NCBI GenBank assembly: GCA_004561545.1
Contig: SFVK01000009.1
Coordinates: forward strand, 1-62,926
From: a bacterium
Lineage (GTDB): Bacteria; Bacillota; Clostridia; Oscillospirales; Ruminococcaceae
Direction of reading: 5' to 3'
DNA length: 62,926 nt
Below, in pieces: positions 50,714 to 59,299 of this stretch; position 1 is the first letter of the stretch; each line of letters starts with the position of its first letter. The position numbers and the translations under genes were made by a program. The notes under the pieces were generated by a model that saw nothing but the letters and a program-made list of their open reading frames with translations, was not told where the DNA came from and searched no databases.

Positions 50714-51133
50714 ATGAAGTTTTCGACCAGGGACCGGTACGCGCTGCGGCTTATGGTGGAGCTGGCCAACCGCGGGCCGGGGGAATATCTGCCGCTCAAG
50801 GCGGTGGGAGACAGCCAGGGCATCAGTGCCAAGTATCTGGAGCAGATTGTGGCGCCGCTGGCCAAAGCCGGGCTGGTGGAGAGCGGGCGCGGCAGCCAGG
50901 GCGGCTACCGCCTGAACAAACCCGCCGCCGCCATCACCGCCGGGGACATTCTGCGCGCCGTGGAGGGGGAGATTGTGCCCATCCCCTGTCTGTCCACCTC
51001 GGCCGGGCATTGCCCTCGCCGCGCCCGGTGCGAGACGCTGGGCTTCTGGGAAGGGCTCAACGATGTGATCAATGAGTATCTGGACGGCGTGACGCTGGAA
51101 CAACTGCGCCGGGAATCGCTGGACGGCGACTGA
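50714..51133 (+). CDS. Rrf2-family transcriptional regulator (IscR/CymR-like)
   Basis: 139 residues. The winged helix starts MKFSTRDRYALRLMVELA and continues through ISAKYLEQIVAPLAKAGLVES and GSQGGYRLNKPA, the Rrf2 signature. Three cysteines (PCLSTSAGHCPRRARC, about 93-108) sit where IscR/NsrR bind an Fe-S cluster; CymR lacks them. It is divergent from metQNI with a 27-bp palindrome between, so it may control methionine/cysteine uptake or itself. GGGAGGGGG precedes the start. Confidence 0.88.
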   Translation: MKFSTRDRYALRLMVELANRGPGEYLPLKAVGDSQGISAKYLEQIVAPLAKAGLVESGRGSQGGYRLNKPAAAITAGDILRAVEGEIVPIPCLSTSAGHCPRRARCETLGFWEGLNDVINEYLDGVTLEQLRRESLDGD

Positions 51134-51162
51134 GGCGCCGGGTCCGGCCCCTCGCGCAAACC

Positions 51163-51210
51163 AAAAACCGGTGTCCCGGCCCTTGATGAGGGGCTTGGGC
51201 ACCGGTTTTG
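51163..51210. terminator. Bidirectional terminator between rrf2 and the SGNH gene
   Basis: ACCGGTG/CACCGGT stem with inner GGCCC/GGGGC pairing; T-runs on both sides (TTTTGTGTTT plus, TTTTTGGTTT minus). Confidence 0.78.
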
Positions 51211-51220
51211 TGTTTGGGGA

Positions 51221-52585
51221 TTATCCGGGCATTGTTTCAGACTGTGGGGCCGTGTCCTGAGCGGCTCCGTCCTCCGCCCCGCCGTGATCGGCGGAGGGGT
51301 CCGAGGAGGCGGGGTCCACCGGGGCCTCCGGCCCAGTCGTTTCAACGGGGACCTGCGTGGCGCCATAGGCGGGGTCGGCCGCGCCGCAGTTGGTGCAGAC
51401 CCCGTTCACATAATTGTGGCCGGTGGGATTTACATAAAGATCCCTGTAATCCTTTTCGGGGTCCTCATTGCAGTGGAAGATGGTATAGCCCTGCTCGGTA
51501 CAGGTCGGTTGGATGACTTCCTCCCAGTAGGTCAGGCCCGGCGTGGCGGTGGGCGTGGGGCTGGGTGTGGGCGTGGGTGTCGGGGTGGCCGTGGGGTCCG
51601 GCTCCGGCGTGCTCTCCTGCTGCGGGGTGGGCTGCGGGGTGGCTGCCACGGTGGGCATCACGCTCACATCCTTATCGCCGGTGTGGGCGGGTACTGTGGT
51701 CAGCGCCGGGCGGTCATCCTCGGTGATGTAGCTGTGGGTGCGGATATAATCAAACAGCGCATCCATGGCGGCGGAGGTCAGATGGATGCCGTCGCTGCTC
51801 TCCACATAGCCGCTCCTGGCATAGCCGGTGGCGGAATCCTTGAGGACCTCGGCGCTGTTGAGGAACTTCCAGTCGTTTTCCTGGCACATCTCCACCAGGA
51901 CCTGGTTGTACTCGTCCAGCTGGCTCTGGGTCAGGCGGGAATTGGAGTGCTGCTGGCCCAGCGGCGGGATGGCGTTCACGATGATATCCACGCTGGGATA
52001 GGCCTGCACAATGGCGCGGATACCCACAGCGTAGTTTTCGGCAAAGCTGGACGCCGAATAGCCGGGGTCCAGGTCGTTGGTGCCGAAGGTCAGGATGACC
52101 CGGCGGGGCTGCATGAGGGCCACCGCCTCCGGCATGGTCTTGTAGCCGCTGTAACCCTTGAACTGCACACAGGCGTAGCTGGCCAGCGACCGGGCCGACA
52201 TCCCCACCGAACCGATGGCATTGTCATAGGTACAATAATCAAACATACGATACATCCGGGCGGTGTTGGAATCGCCCAGGAAGAGCGTTTCGTTCAGGTA
52301 GGACTGGCCGGCATCCGGGCTTTCCTCCAGGATGGTGGTGGTGTACTGGGCCGTGTCGATGGTGTTCTGATCCTTGTTATAGCCGCTCTCCATCACCATC
52401 GGCGCGGGGGTGGACACAGCCAAATCCCCGTCCTTCCCTGCCGACGGGCTGCCGCCCCGCACAATAAAAAACGCGGCAATCACGGTGAGAAGCAGGGCGG
52501 CGCAGCACAGCGCCAACACAAAATACATCCGTTCCCTTTCATCCATACCGGCCCAGAAACTCTGGCGGGTTTTCTGTTTTGCCAT
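51221..52585 (-). CDS. Membrane-anchored SGNH/GDSL hydrolase
   Basis: 454 residues. One membrane segment (21-43) anchors an extracellular SGNH domain: LFLGDSNTAR with nucleophile Ser106, TFGTND (167-171), and SSDGIHL with Asp266 and His269. A Pro/Thr-rich spacer (about 300-350) leads to a short Cys-containing domain (PTCTEQGYTIFHC ... CTNCG) seen in surface proteins of gut Firmicutes, and an acidic tail. Likely an esterase acting on cell-wall or carbohydrate acyl groups; the substrate is unknown. Monocistronic. Confidence 0.87.
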   Translation of the reverse strand: MAKQKTRQSFWAGMDERERMYFVLALCCAALLLTVIAAFFIVRGGSPSAGKDGDLAVSTPAPMVMESGYNKDQNTIDTAQYTTTILEESPDAGQSYLNETLFLGDSNTARMYRMFDYCTYDNAIGSVGMSARSLASYACVQFKGYSGYKTMPEAVALMQPRRVILTFGTNDLDPGYSASSFAENYAVGIRAIVQAYPSVDIIVNAIPPLGQQHSNSRLTQSQLDEYNQVLVEMCQENDWKFLNSAEVLKDSATGYARSGYVESSDGIHLTSAAMDALFDYIRTHSYITEDDRPALTTVPAHTGDKDVSVMPTVAATPQPTPQQESTPEPDPTATPTPTPTPSPTPTATPGLTYWEEVIQPTCTEQGYTIFHCNEDPEKDYRDLYVNPTGHNYVNGVCTNCGAADPAYGATQVPVETTGPEAPVDPASSDPSADHGGAEDGAAQDTAPQSETMPG

Positions 52586-52720
52586 GGTTGTTCCTTTCTG
52601 TTTCTCCTATATCACACGCCGGGCAGGCTCCTGCGCCGGGTTCCAATCGTTGCACGCAATCTATTGTACACCATTTCCGGCAATTCCACCAGTAGTTTCC
52701 GGTTTTTTCATATTTTGCAC

Positions 52721-52752
52721 AAAAATGGCACCCGCCCGTTTGGGTGGGTGCC
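52721..52752 (-). terminator. Terminator of the ECF S component gene
   Basis: GGCACCC.CCC (52727-52737) pairs with GGG.GGGTGCC (52742-52752), followed on the minus strand by ATTTTTG. Confidence 0.85.
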
Positions 52753-52774
52753 GGAAACTGCGAACAATTGTAAA

Positions 52775-53443
52775 TCAATCGCGGGATTTTTCCGCCTCGG
52801 GCAGCAGGTTGGCCTTGCGCAGGGCGGGGCGCAGGGCCAGATAGAGCACCACCGCGCAGACCGTGGACAGCAGAGAGTTGACCAGCGTGACGCCGCTGCT
52901 GATCTTGGCCACCACCGAGGCCAGGCTGGCCTCCTGACCGAAGATGTAGCGGTTGCGGAAATAGCCCAGGAAGGGATCGGTGAAAACATTCACCAGCAGG
53001 CCGCTGAAGGCGGAGCCGATGACCGCCGCCAGGTAGCGTCCCTTGTTGGCGGGATCGATCTGGTTGAGCTTGAACACCCTGTGGGCAAAGAAGCCGCAGA
53101 CCAGGCCAATGATGAACTTGAGAATAAAGGTGGTGATGGCATAGCCCGGGTCGCCGGCCATGACGTCCGCCAGGGACAGGCCGATGGCGCCGGCCAGGCC
53201 GCCGGAAACGCCATCCAGCAGCATGGCGGTGAGGGCGGTGAAGGTGTTGCCCAGATGGAAGGAGGAACCGGTGCCAAAGACGTTGGGAATGCGGAAGAAG
53301 TCATAGGCCACCAGGCTGAGCGCCGCCATCACGCCGATGATGGCAATTTTTTTGGTGGTGAATTTGGTTTTGGTCAGCGCCGCCACCAGCAGGGCCAGCG
53401 CCACCACGACGAAGAACAGAAGCCACATGGTTGTTGCAGACAT
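52775..53443 (-). CDS. ECF transporter S component, probably for a B6 vitamer
   Basis: 222 residues with about six membrane segments. KKIAIIGVMAALSLVAYDFFRIP is an S-component N-terminus, followed by SSFHLGNTFTALTAMLLDGVSGGLAGAIGLSLADVMAG, a glycine-rich ECF core. It is divergent from a MocR-type PLP-binding regulator, the classic neighbour of predicted pyridoxine transporters (PdxU-type). Substrate is inferred from that neighbour alone. Confidence 0.75.
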   Translation of the reverse strand: MSATTMWLLFFVVVALALLVAALTKTKFTTKKIAIIGVMAALSLVAYDFFRIPNVFGTGSSFHLGNTFTALTAMLLDGVSGGLAGAIGLSLADVMAGDPGYAITTFILKFIIGLVCGFFAHRVFKLNQIDPANKGRYLAAVIGSAFSGLLVNVFTDPFLGYFRNRYIFGQEASLASVVAKISSGVTLVNSLLSTVCAVVLYLALRPALRKANLLPEAEKSRD

Positions 53444-53503
53444 GGATGATATCCCCTCTCAAAACATGGAATGATTTTTTTCCCACCCCACAGCTTGTCT
53501 TGC

Positions 53504-53571
53504 TTGACAAAGCCGGCCGCCTGGGGTATGCTCCCATTATAGTGATTTCTGGCATGGTTTGAATAGCCAGA
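53504..53571. promoter_or_regulatory. Face-to-face promoters and operator candidate of the ECF/MocR pair
   Basis: Plus: TTGACA (53504-53509), 17 bp, TATGCT (53527-53532). Minus: TATAAT (53536-53541) with -35 TTCAAA 16 bp away. An inverted repeat TCTGGC/GCCAGA (53548-53571) lies downstream of the plus start and over the minus -35, a suitable MocR site. Confidence 0.65.
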
Positions 53572-53611
53572 ACGCAACTTTTTTATGGTGCCAGTTTGGA
53601 GGAGGATTGCT

Positions 53612-55024
53612 GTGATTACGCTCCATCCCGAGGAGAAAACACCGCTGTATGAACAGTTGTACGCGGCACTGGCGGCGGACATCCGCTCCGGCGCGCTGGC
53701 GCCCGGCAAGCCGCTGCCGGGGCGGCGCACCATGGCGGCCCAGCTGGGCGTGAGCACCAACACGGTGGACGCCGCCTACCAGATGCTGGCCGCCGAAGGA
53801 TTGGCGCAGGCCAGACCCCGCAGCGGCTTTTTTGTGCAGGAAACCGGCGGCATGCTGCACACCCGTGCCGCCCGCCGGGCCCGCACCGTCCCGCAAAGCG
53901 CGGAAGAGGGCAATACAGAAGAGAAAAATTATGGGGTCTTATACGATTTGTCAACCGGCAGCATTGACACCGGTTTGTTCCCGGCGCGGAGCTGGGGGCG
54001 CATTCAGAAAGAGCTGATGTACCAGCGGCCCGAGCTGCTGCAGCGCGGGGAATTGCAGGGGGACGCCAACCTGCGGGCCCGCATTGCCGATTATCTGAGC
54101 GAGTACCGCGGCGTGGACTGCACCGCCGATCAGGTGGTGGTGGGCGCGGGGATTGAGTATCTTCTGGGGTGTCTGGCCCATCTGTTCGCGGGCAGCACGG
54201 CGGCCATCGAGAACCCCGGCTACGGGCGCACCCGGGCGGTGCTGGAAAACAACGGCATCCCCTGCGTGCCGGTGGACATTGACCGCAGCGGCCTGCCGGC
54301 CGAAGGGCTGGAGGCAAGCGGCGCCAACCTGTGCTATATCACGCCCAGCCACCATTTTCCCACCGGGGTGACGATGCCGGCCCCCCGCCGGGCCCAGCTG
54401 CTGGCCTGGGCCGCCGCCCGGCCGGGACGGTATCTTCTGGAGGACGACTATGACTCGGAATTTCGGTTTGACACCCGTCCCCTGCCCAGTTTGCAGGGCA
54501 TGGCGGGGCCGGACGGGCCGGTGGTGTATCTGACCACCTTCTCCAAAAGTCTGGCGCCGGGGATGCGCATTGCCTGTATGGTGCTGCCCTGGAGTCTGCT
54601 GGAACGGTACCGGCAGGATTTTGCCGTCTATGCCAACACAGTGAGCCGGTATGAGCAGCAGACGCTCTGCACCTTTATGGCCGAGGGGTATTTTACCCGC
54701 CACATCGCCCGGATGCGGCTGGCCTACAAGCGGCGGATGGAAGCGTTTGCCGGCCAGCTGCGCAAAGAGCTGGGGCCCCGGCTGGTGCTGGGGGGCGCCC
54801 ACTCGGGGCTGCACTTTCTGCTGACGCTGCCAAACGCCGGGGGGGAGCAGGCCATGGTGCAGGCCGCCGCCCGGCAGGGGGTGCGGCTGAGGGGGCTGAG
54901 CGAATACTATATGGCCCGCCCGGAACGCTGCGCGCCCGACACCGTGGTGGCGGGCTACGCGGGGCTGAAGGCGCAGGACATTCCCGCCGTCTGCGCCGCC
55001 CTGGGCACGGCCTGGCGGGGGTAA
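53612..55024 (+). CDS. MocR/PdxR-type regulator (GntR helix-turn-helix + aminotransferase domain)
   Basis: 470 residues. The N-terminal GntR winged helix (LYEQLYAALAADIRSGAL ... STNTVDAAYQML, about 8-75) is fused to a fold-type I aminotransferase domain with LLEDDYDSEFRF and the PLP lysine in LTTFSKSLAPGMRI. MocR proteins sense PLP and control B6 synthesis or uptake, or other amino-acid traits. GTG start at 53612 after GGAGGAGG. The divergent ECF S component is the probable target. Confidence 0.9.
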   Translation: MITLHPEEKTPLYEQLYAALAADIRSGALAPGKPLPGRRTMAAQLGVSTNTVDAAYQMLAAEGLAQARPRSGFFVQETGGMLHTRAARRARTVPQSAEEGNTEEKNYGVLYDLSTGSIDTGLFPARSWGRIQKELMYQRPELLQRGELQGDANLRARIADYLSEYRGVDCTADQVVVGAGIEYLLGCLAHLFAGSTAAIENPGYGRTRAVLENNGIPCVPVDIDRSGLPAEGLEASGANLCYITPSHHFPTGVTMPAPRRAQLLAWAAARPGRYLLEDDYDSEFRFDTRPLPSLQGMAGPDGPVVYLTTFSKSLAPGMRIACMVLPWSLLERYRQDFAVYANTVSRYEQQTLCTFMAEGYFTRHIARMRLAYKRRMEAFAGQLRKELGPRLVLGGAHSGLHFLLTLPNAGGEQAMVQAAARQGVRLRGLSEYYMARPERCAPDTVVAGYAGLKAQDIPAVCAALGTAWRG

Positions 55025-55028
55025 CCCC

Positions 55029-55889
55029 TCACTGGAGCAGTGCCAGAAGCTCCCCGGCGCCCTCATCGGTGAGTTTCCATTCCTCCCCCGGGCAGGAGGT
55101 CACCGGCGGCACCGTGACGCTGACCGTCAGCGAGGGCGAAGTGGAAAGATACTCCATCCCCTGCTCCAGCCCGTTGAGGTCCTGGGCCCGCAGATCGGTG
55201 AGGGTGCGGGCCGAGGCGCTGCGCAGCCCCCGGATAAGCCCCGGCAGCTGGGCCGAATTCTGGCGCAGCAGCGCTGACCACACCGCCGCCCGCAGCCGTG
55301 CGGCGGTGGGACCGTTTTGCCCCCGGGAAAGTTCCGCCAGCGTTTCGGCCGCGCCGGCGGCCGTGAGCTCCACCACCGGGTCCCCGTCCAACCCCCGGGC
55401 CTTGCGGGTTTCGGCGTCCAGCAGCGCCGACGTATCCAGCCGGGCGGCGGTGTCCTGTTCCCACAGTCCGGTCAGGCAGGCAGGGGTGGCCGCCAGATAA
55501 AAGTCCGGCGCCTGCCCCACCGTGTTGCCCAGCAGCCGGGCGGCCCGGGCGGGCCCGGCGCTCATGGTGCAGTCGGCCAGCGTGGTGGTTCCGGCGGGCG
55601 CGTCCACCTGGAGCGAACCGGGCAGCGCACACAGCGTCAGCGCGGCGGCGGGCGCGTCCAGACGCACCAGCACAAAGCCGGGGTCTTCCTGCTGAACCAC
55701 CACCAGCACCGTTGCGGTGAGCTGGGCGCCCGGCTCCACCGTCACGGAGGATGCGGCGGCGTTGGCCTGGCGCACCCGTTCCTGCCGGGCCCGCTGGGCC
55801 GACAAAAACTGCACCACCCCGATGATGGGCAGAAGGAGCAGCAGCGTCAAAAACAGGCTCCCCCAGAATAAAGTTCCCCGCGAACGCAT
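55029..55889 (-). CDS. Secreted/anchored protein with degenerate LCP-like domain
   Basis: 286 residues. A membrane segment (about 7-28) is followed by an Ala/Leu-rich extracytoplasmic region. By eye it follows the LytR-CpsA-Psr pattern: TATVLVVVQQEDPGFVLVRLDAPAAALTLCALPG for the first strands, RLLGNTVGQAPDFYLAATPACL for the middle, and AAETLAELSRGQNG..RLRAAVWSALLRQ for the last helices. The arginines and Asp of the active LCP site (as in the LCP protein at 20629-21966) are absent, so ligase activity is unlikely. AAAGGAGG precedes the ATG at 55889. Confidence 0.72.
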   Translation of the reverse strand: MRSRGTLFWGSLFLTLLLLLPIIGVVQFLSAQRARQERVRQANAAASSVTVEPGAQLTATVLVVVQQEDPGFVLVRLDAPAAALTLCALPGSLQVDAPAGTTTLADCTMSAGPARAARLLGNTVGQAPDFYLAATPACLTGLWEQDTAARLDTSALLDAETRKARGLDGDPVVELTAAGAAETLAELSRGQNGPTAARLRAAVWSALLRQNSAQLPGLIRGLRSASARTLTDLRAQDLNGLEQGMEYLSTSPSLTVSVTVPPVTSCPGEEWKLTDEGAGELLALLQ

Positions 55890-55926
55890 AAAAGCGCCTC
55901 CTTTGCGGCAAAGTATATCCATCAGT

Positions 55927-55944
55927 TTGGGCAGTTCCGCCCAA
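55927..55944. promoter_or_regulatory. Inverted repeat between divergent genes
   Basis: TTGGGC (55927-55932) and GCCCAA (55939-55944) with 6-nt spacer, between -10-like TATACT (minus, 55911-55916) and TATACG (plus, 55948-55953). Confidence 0.4.
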
Positions 55945-55969
55945 CGGTATACGCAAAGGAGTGGTTTGT

Positions 55970-56317
55970 ATGCATCATGAAGCCTATGGTCCCCGGGGCG
56001 CCGAGGAAGAGCACACCGATTTTTGGACCAATCTGCCGGAGGGAAGCGACATGCTGCCCGGCGGCCTGCCTGCGGAGCCGGAGGGCCCAAGGCTGGACCT
56101 GTTCTCCGGTCTGGGCGCGCAGGAGCCTTACGGGCCGTCCACTGCCCCTCATGAGGCCGGACGCCATCTGAACCGCCGCCAGCAGGACACCGACCGCCGG
56201 GACGGCGCCATTGTGCCCGACGAGCCGCTGTCCGAAGGGCACGATCCCCTGGGCAGCTGGACCGGCGTGCCGGAGAACGCCAACGAGATTCCCACCCAGG
56301 ACCAGGACGATCTGTAA
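55970..56317 (+). CDS. Small acidic hydrophilic protein, function unknown
   Basis: 115 residues from ATG 55970, with AAAGGAG eight bases upstream. No membrane segment or cysteine; rich in Gly, Pro, Glu, Asp and His (begins HHEAYGPRGAEEEHTDFW, ends in TQDQDDL). It looks intrinsically disordered. It is divergent from the degenerate LCP-like gene. I recognise no family. Ribosome site and codon use support it being real. Confidence 0.6.
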   Translation: MHHEAYGPRGAEEEHTDFWTNLPEGSDMLPGGLPAEPEGPRLDLFSGLGAQEPYGPSTAPHEAGRHLNRRQQDTDRRDGAIVPDEPLSEGHDPLGSWTGVPENANEIPTQDQDDL

Positions 56318-56331
56318 CATCCCCAAAATGC

Positions 56332-56519
56332 GCTGCCCCGGCGGGCCTTGACGGCTTGCCGGGGCAGTCAGCGTGTCGGGAAAACCCGACACGCTGCAAA
56401 AGAGGGACCCGTCCGGCACGGCTTCGCCTAACCGTCCAGTTCCCCCTTTTGGAATCCCTCTCGACAAAATTTTGCGGGAATGGCTGCCCCGGCGGGCCTT
56501 GACGGCTTGCCGGGGCAGT
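56332..56519. repeat. Cluster of hairpin repeats (two identical 37-bp copies plus a third hairpin)
   Basis: An identical 37-bp unit occurs at 56332-56368 and 56483-56519; each can fold into a hairpin (CTGCCCCGGC/GCCGGGGCAG). Between them lies a perfect 12-bp hairpin with AAAA loop (56369-56396). The gap 56318-56537 has no gene. It may be a REP-like or MITE-like element, and the copy nearest the FNT gene could also act as its terminator. Confidence 0.72.
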
Positions 56520-56537
56520 TTTGGCCGGGTGGCCAGA

Positions 56538-57119
56538 TTATTCGGTTTTGGCGGTGGCGATCCCCTTGACAAAGAGCGCGCCCAATGTATTGCCCAGAAT
56601 CACCATGGGGAAATAATACCATGCGGGCAGGACACGGGCGCTGGCAAAGTAGAAGGCGTCCGCAATGCAGTGGTCAAAGCCGCAGAAAATGAACACCGCC
56701 ACCGGCAGAATGAGCATCAGCAGGCTGCCGGTCTTTTTGTAGCCGCTCACGGCCAGATACATCATCATGCCGCAGCCAAAGCCCAGGGCCAGCGCCTGCA
56801 GCGGGGTCTGGGCGAGCTTTGCCTCCATGCTGCGGCCGGCAAAGCCAAAATACCCCGACGTGATCCATCCCACTGCCACAGCGCCCAGCAGATTGCACAA
56901 AAGCATCAGGGCATAATCAGCGATATGACGGCCAAGATGGTTCCGTTCCAGCGGGAAATCCCCGATGCGGCCGGTGTAGAGCGGCGAACCGGTGAGCACC
57001 ACCCCGATCAGGCCGATGGAAAACAGAAAGGGAGAAAGCAGCGCATCCCCCGAACGCAGATAAACCGTGCCGCCCACGCCGATGAAAATTCCGGCAAGCA
57101 GCGCTTTGCAATATTTCAA
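56538..57119 (-). CDS. Formate/nitrite transporter (FNT) family channel, compact
   Basis: 193 residues from a TTG start (57119) preceded by AAGGGGAAG; an ATG at 57158 would add 13 residues. FNT proteins are pentameric channels for formate, nitrite or hydrosulfide. KALLAGIFIGVGGTVYL, GSPLYTG, CNLLGAVAVGW, CGFDHCIADAFYF (usual FEHSVANMF) and MVILGNTLGALFV follow the FNT helices in order. It is short compared with the usual 250-280 residues, mainly by short loops and tails. Substrate cannot be told. Confidence 0.8.
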   Translation of the reverse strand: MKYCKALLAGIFIGVGGTVYLRSGDALLSPFLFSIGLIGVVLTGSPLYTGRIGDFPLERNHLGRHIADYALMLLCNLLGAVAVGWITSGYFGFAGRSMEAKLAQTPLQALALGFGCGMMMYLAVSGYKKTGSLLMLILPVAVFIFCGFDHCIADAFYFASARVLPAWYYFPMVILGNTLGALFVKGIATAKTE

Positions 57120-57352
57120 CCAGATCTTCCCCTTTTCCTGTAAAAGTACGATCAGCATACCATAGGCCGCAGGGGTTTGTACAGAGCAACTTTGGCCCGG
57201 CGGCGGGAATCCGGCGCTGCGCCGGCGGGATTTTTTGCGCAAATTTGGGGCAAACCTATGGCGCTCGGCGCATAAATATGGTATGATAATAAACTGTAGT
57301 GTTGTGCCATGAACCGGCGCAAGCCGGATGAATCGGAAGGGATGGGCGCAGA

Positions 57353-58471
57353 ATGGGGAACTGTAACGAAACAAAACAGAAAATCCGCGTGGGACTGCTG
57401 TTTGGCAGCGTCTCCAGCGAACATGAGGTCAGCCTGGTCTCGGCGGCGGCATGGGCCGGCGCACTGGGCGAACTGACCGAAAAATATGAGGTGATTCTGG
57501 TCGGAATCACCAAAGCGGGCCGTTGGCTGCGGTACAGCGGCCCCATCGACGCCATCCGGGACGGCTCTTGGGAACGGGACGCCTCCTGTGTGCCCTGCGT
57601 CATCAGCCCTGACCGGGGCGACCACGGCCTGCTGGTGCGCACACCGGACGGCTGCCGGGTGGAACGCCTGGACGTGGCGGCCCCCGTCCTGCACGGCAAA
57701 AACGGGGAGGACGGCACCATTCAGGGGCTTCTGGAACTGGCGGGCATCCCTTATGTGGGATGCGGGGTGCTGGCTTCGGCGGTGTGCATGGACAAAGCGG
57801 TGGCCAACACCCTGATGGACGCCGCCGGGGTGCCCCACTGCCGGTGGTGCTATGCCATCCGCGCCGAGGCGGAGCAGTCCATGCACGCGCTGCTGGACCG
57901 TGTGGAGGGGCGGCTGGGATACCCCGTCTTTGTCAAGCCCGCCAACGCGGGGTCCAGCGTGGGCATCAGCAAGGCCCACAACCGCAGCGAACTGCAAAAC
58001 GCCATCGCCGTGGCGCTGCGGGAGGACGACAAGGTGGTGTTTGAGGAATTCATCGACGGGCAGGAAGTGGAGTGCGCCGCCATCGGCAACCCCGGGGACC
58101 CCGGCACGGTGAGCGCCACCCGCCCCGGCGAGATTCTGGCGGGGGACGAATTTTATACCTATGACGACAAATACAAAAACGGCGTATCCCAGGTGGTGAT
58201 CCCCGCCCGGCTGCCGGAGCAAAAGCTGGACGAAGTGCGGGCGGCGGCGGTTCACGCCTATCTGGCCCTGGGCTGCACCGGGCTGGCCCGCTGCGATTTC
58301 TTTGTGGAGCGCGCCACCGGCCGGGTGCTGTGCAACGAGCTGAACACCATGCCGGGCTTTACCCCCATCAGTATGTATCCCAAGCTGATGGAGCAGGAGG
58401 GCCTGAGCTTTTCCGTGCTGGCTGACCGGCTGATCGGTCTGGCGCTGGCCAAAAAGAAAGGTGCGTATTGA
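57353..58471 (+). CDS. ddl: D-alanine--D-alanine ligase
   Basis: 372 residues. An ATP-grasp enzyme making the D-Ala-D-Ala end of the wall peptide. VGLLFGSVSSEHEVSLVSA holds the first substrate Glu and Ser; PVLHGKNGEDGTIQGLLEL; VKPANAGSSVGISKA; the omega loop DEFYTYDDKY has the Tyr typical of D-Ala (not D-lactate) ligases; RCDFFVERATGRVLCNELNTMPGFT binds Mg-ATP. Start at 57353 after GGAAGGGA. TGATG overlap with murI. Confidence 0.94.
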   Translation: MGNCNETKQKIRVGLLFGSVSSEHEVSLVSAAAWAGALGELTEKYEVILVGITKAGRWLRYSGPIDAIRDGSWERDASCVPCVISPDRGDHGLLVRTPDGCRVERLDVAAPVLHGKNGEDGTIQGLLELAGIPYVGCGVLASAVCMDKAVANTLMDAAGVPHCRWCYAIRAEAEQSMHALLDRVEGRLGYPVFVKPANAGSSVGISKAHNRSELQNAIAVALREDDKVVFEEFIDGQEVECAAIGNPGDPGTVSATRPGEILAGDEFYTYDDKYKNGVSQVVIPARLPEQKLDEVRAAAVHAYLALGCTGLARCDFFVERATGRVLCNELNTMPGFTPISMYPKLMEQEGLSFSVLADRLIGLALAKKKGAY

Positions 58472-59286
58472 TGGACACAAGACCCATCGGCGTGTTTGAC
58501 AGCGGCCTGGGCGGTCTGACCGCTGTGCGCCAGCTCCGCCGGCTGCTGCCCGGCGAGGACATTATCTATTTCGGGGATACCGGCCGGGTGCCTTACGGGC
58601 CCCGCGGGCGGGACACCATTGTGCAGTATGCACGGCAGGACGTCCATTTTCTTCTTTCCCGCAACGTCAAGTTTATTATGGCGGCCTGCGGCACGGTGTC
58701 CTCCACCTACCCGCTGGAGGAGGCCGCACGCCTTCCCGTGCCCTACACCGGCGTGATCGGCGCGGCATCCCGGGCGGCGGCGGACGCCACCCGCAACGGG
58801 TGCATCGGGGTGATCGGCACGCCCGCCACCATCCGCAGCGGCTCCTACGCGGCGCAGCTGCGCCAGCTGGTGCCGGGGGTGCGCATTGTGGCCAAAGCCT
58901 GCCCCATGTTTGTGCCGCTGGTGGAAAACGGCTATGTGAACGACGGCAATCCTGTGACCCGGCTGATTATTGAGGAGTATCTGACCCAGGTCCGGGACGC
59001 CGGAATCGACACGCTGATTCTGGGCTGCACCCACTATCCCCTGCTGAAGAAAATGATCGGCGATTTTATGGGCGATTCGGTCACCCTCATTGACCCCGGA
59101 AAGCTCACCGCCATTGCCACCGCCCGGGCGCTGGAGGACCTGGGCCTTGCCAGCGGGCGCCGCGACGGCGGCACGGTGCGGTTTTTTGTGAGCGATACCC
59201 CGGAGGGCTTCGACGAACAGGAACGGCTCTTCATGGGGGACTGCGCGGGGGGCGACGTGGAGCAGATCGCCATTGAAAATTATTGA
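58471..59286 (+). CDS. murI: Glutamate racemase
   Basis: 271 residues. It supplies D-glutamate for peptidoglycan. GVFDSGLGGLTAVRQL (Asp10), the first catalytic cysteine in MAACGTVSS (Cys73), and LILGCTHYPLL with Cys186 and His188. The usual CNTA motif after the first cysteine reads CGTV here, so a substrate-contacting Asn is replaced by Gly. It is coupled to ddl by a one-base overlap and ends 13 bases before the DUF1934 gene. Confidence 0.93.
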   Translation: MDTRPIGVFDSGLGGLTAVRQLRRLLPGEDIIYFGDTGRVPYGPRGRDTIVQYARQDVHFLLSRNVKFIMAACGTVSSTYPLEEAARLPVPYTGVIGAASRAAADATRNGCIGVIGTPATIRSGSYAAQLRQLVPGVRIVAKACPMFVPLVENGYVNDGNPVTRLIIEEYLTQVRDAGIDTLILGCTHYPLLKKMIGDFMGDSVTLIDPGKLTAIATARALEDLGLASGRRDGGTVRFFVSDTPEGFDEQERLFMGDCAGGDVEQIAIENY

Positions 59287-59299
59287 AGGAACGCAAATT

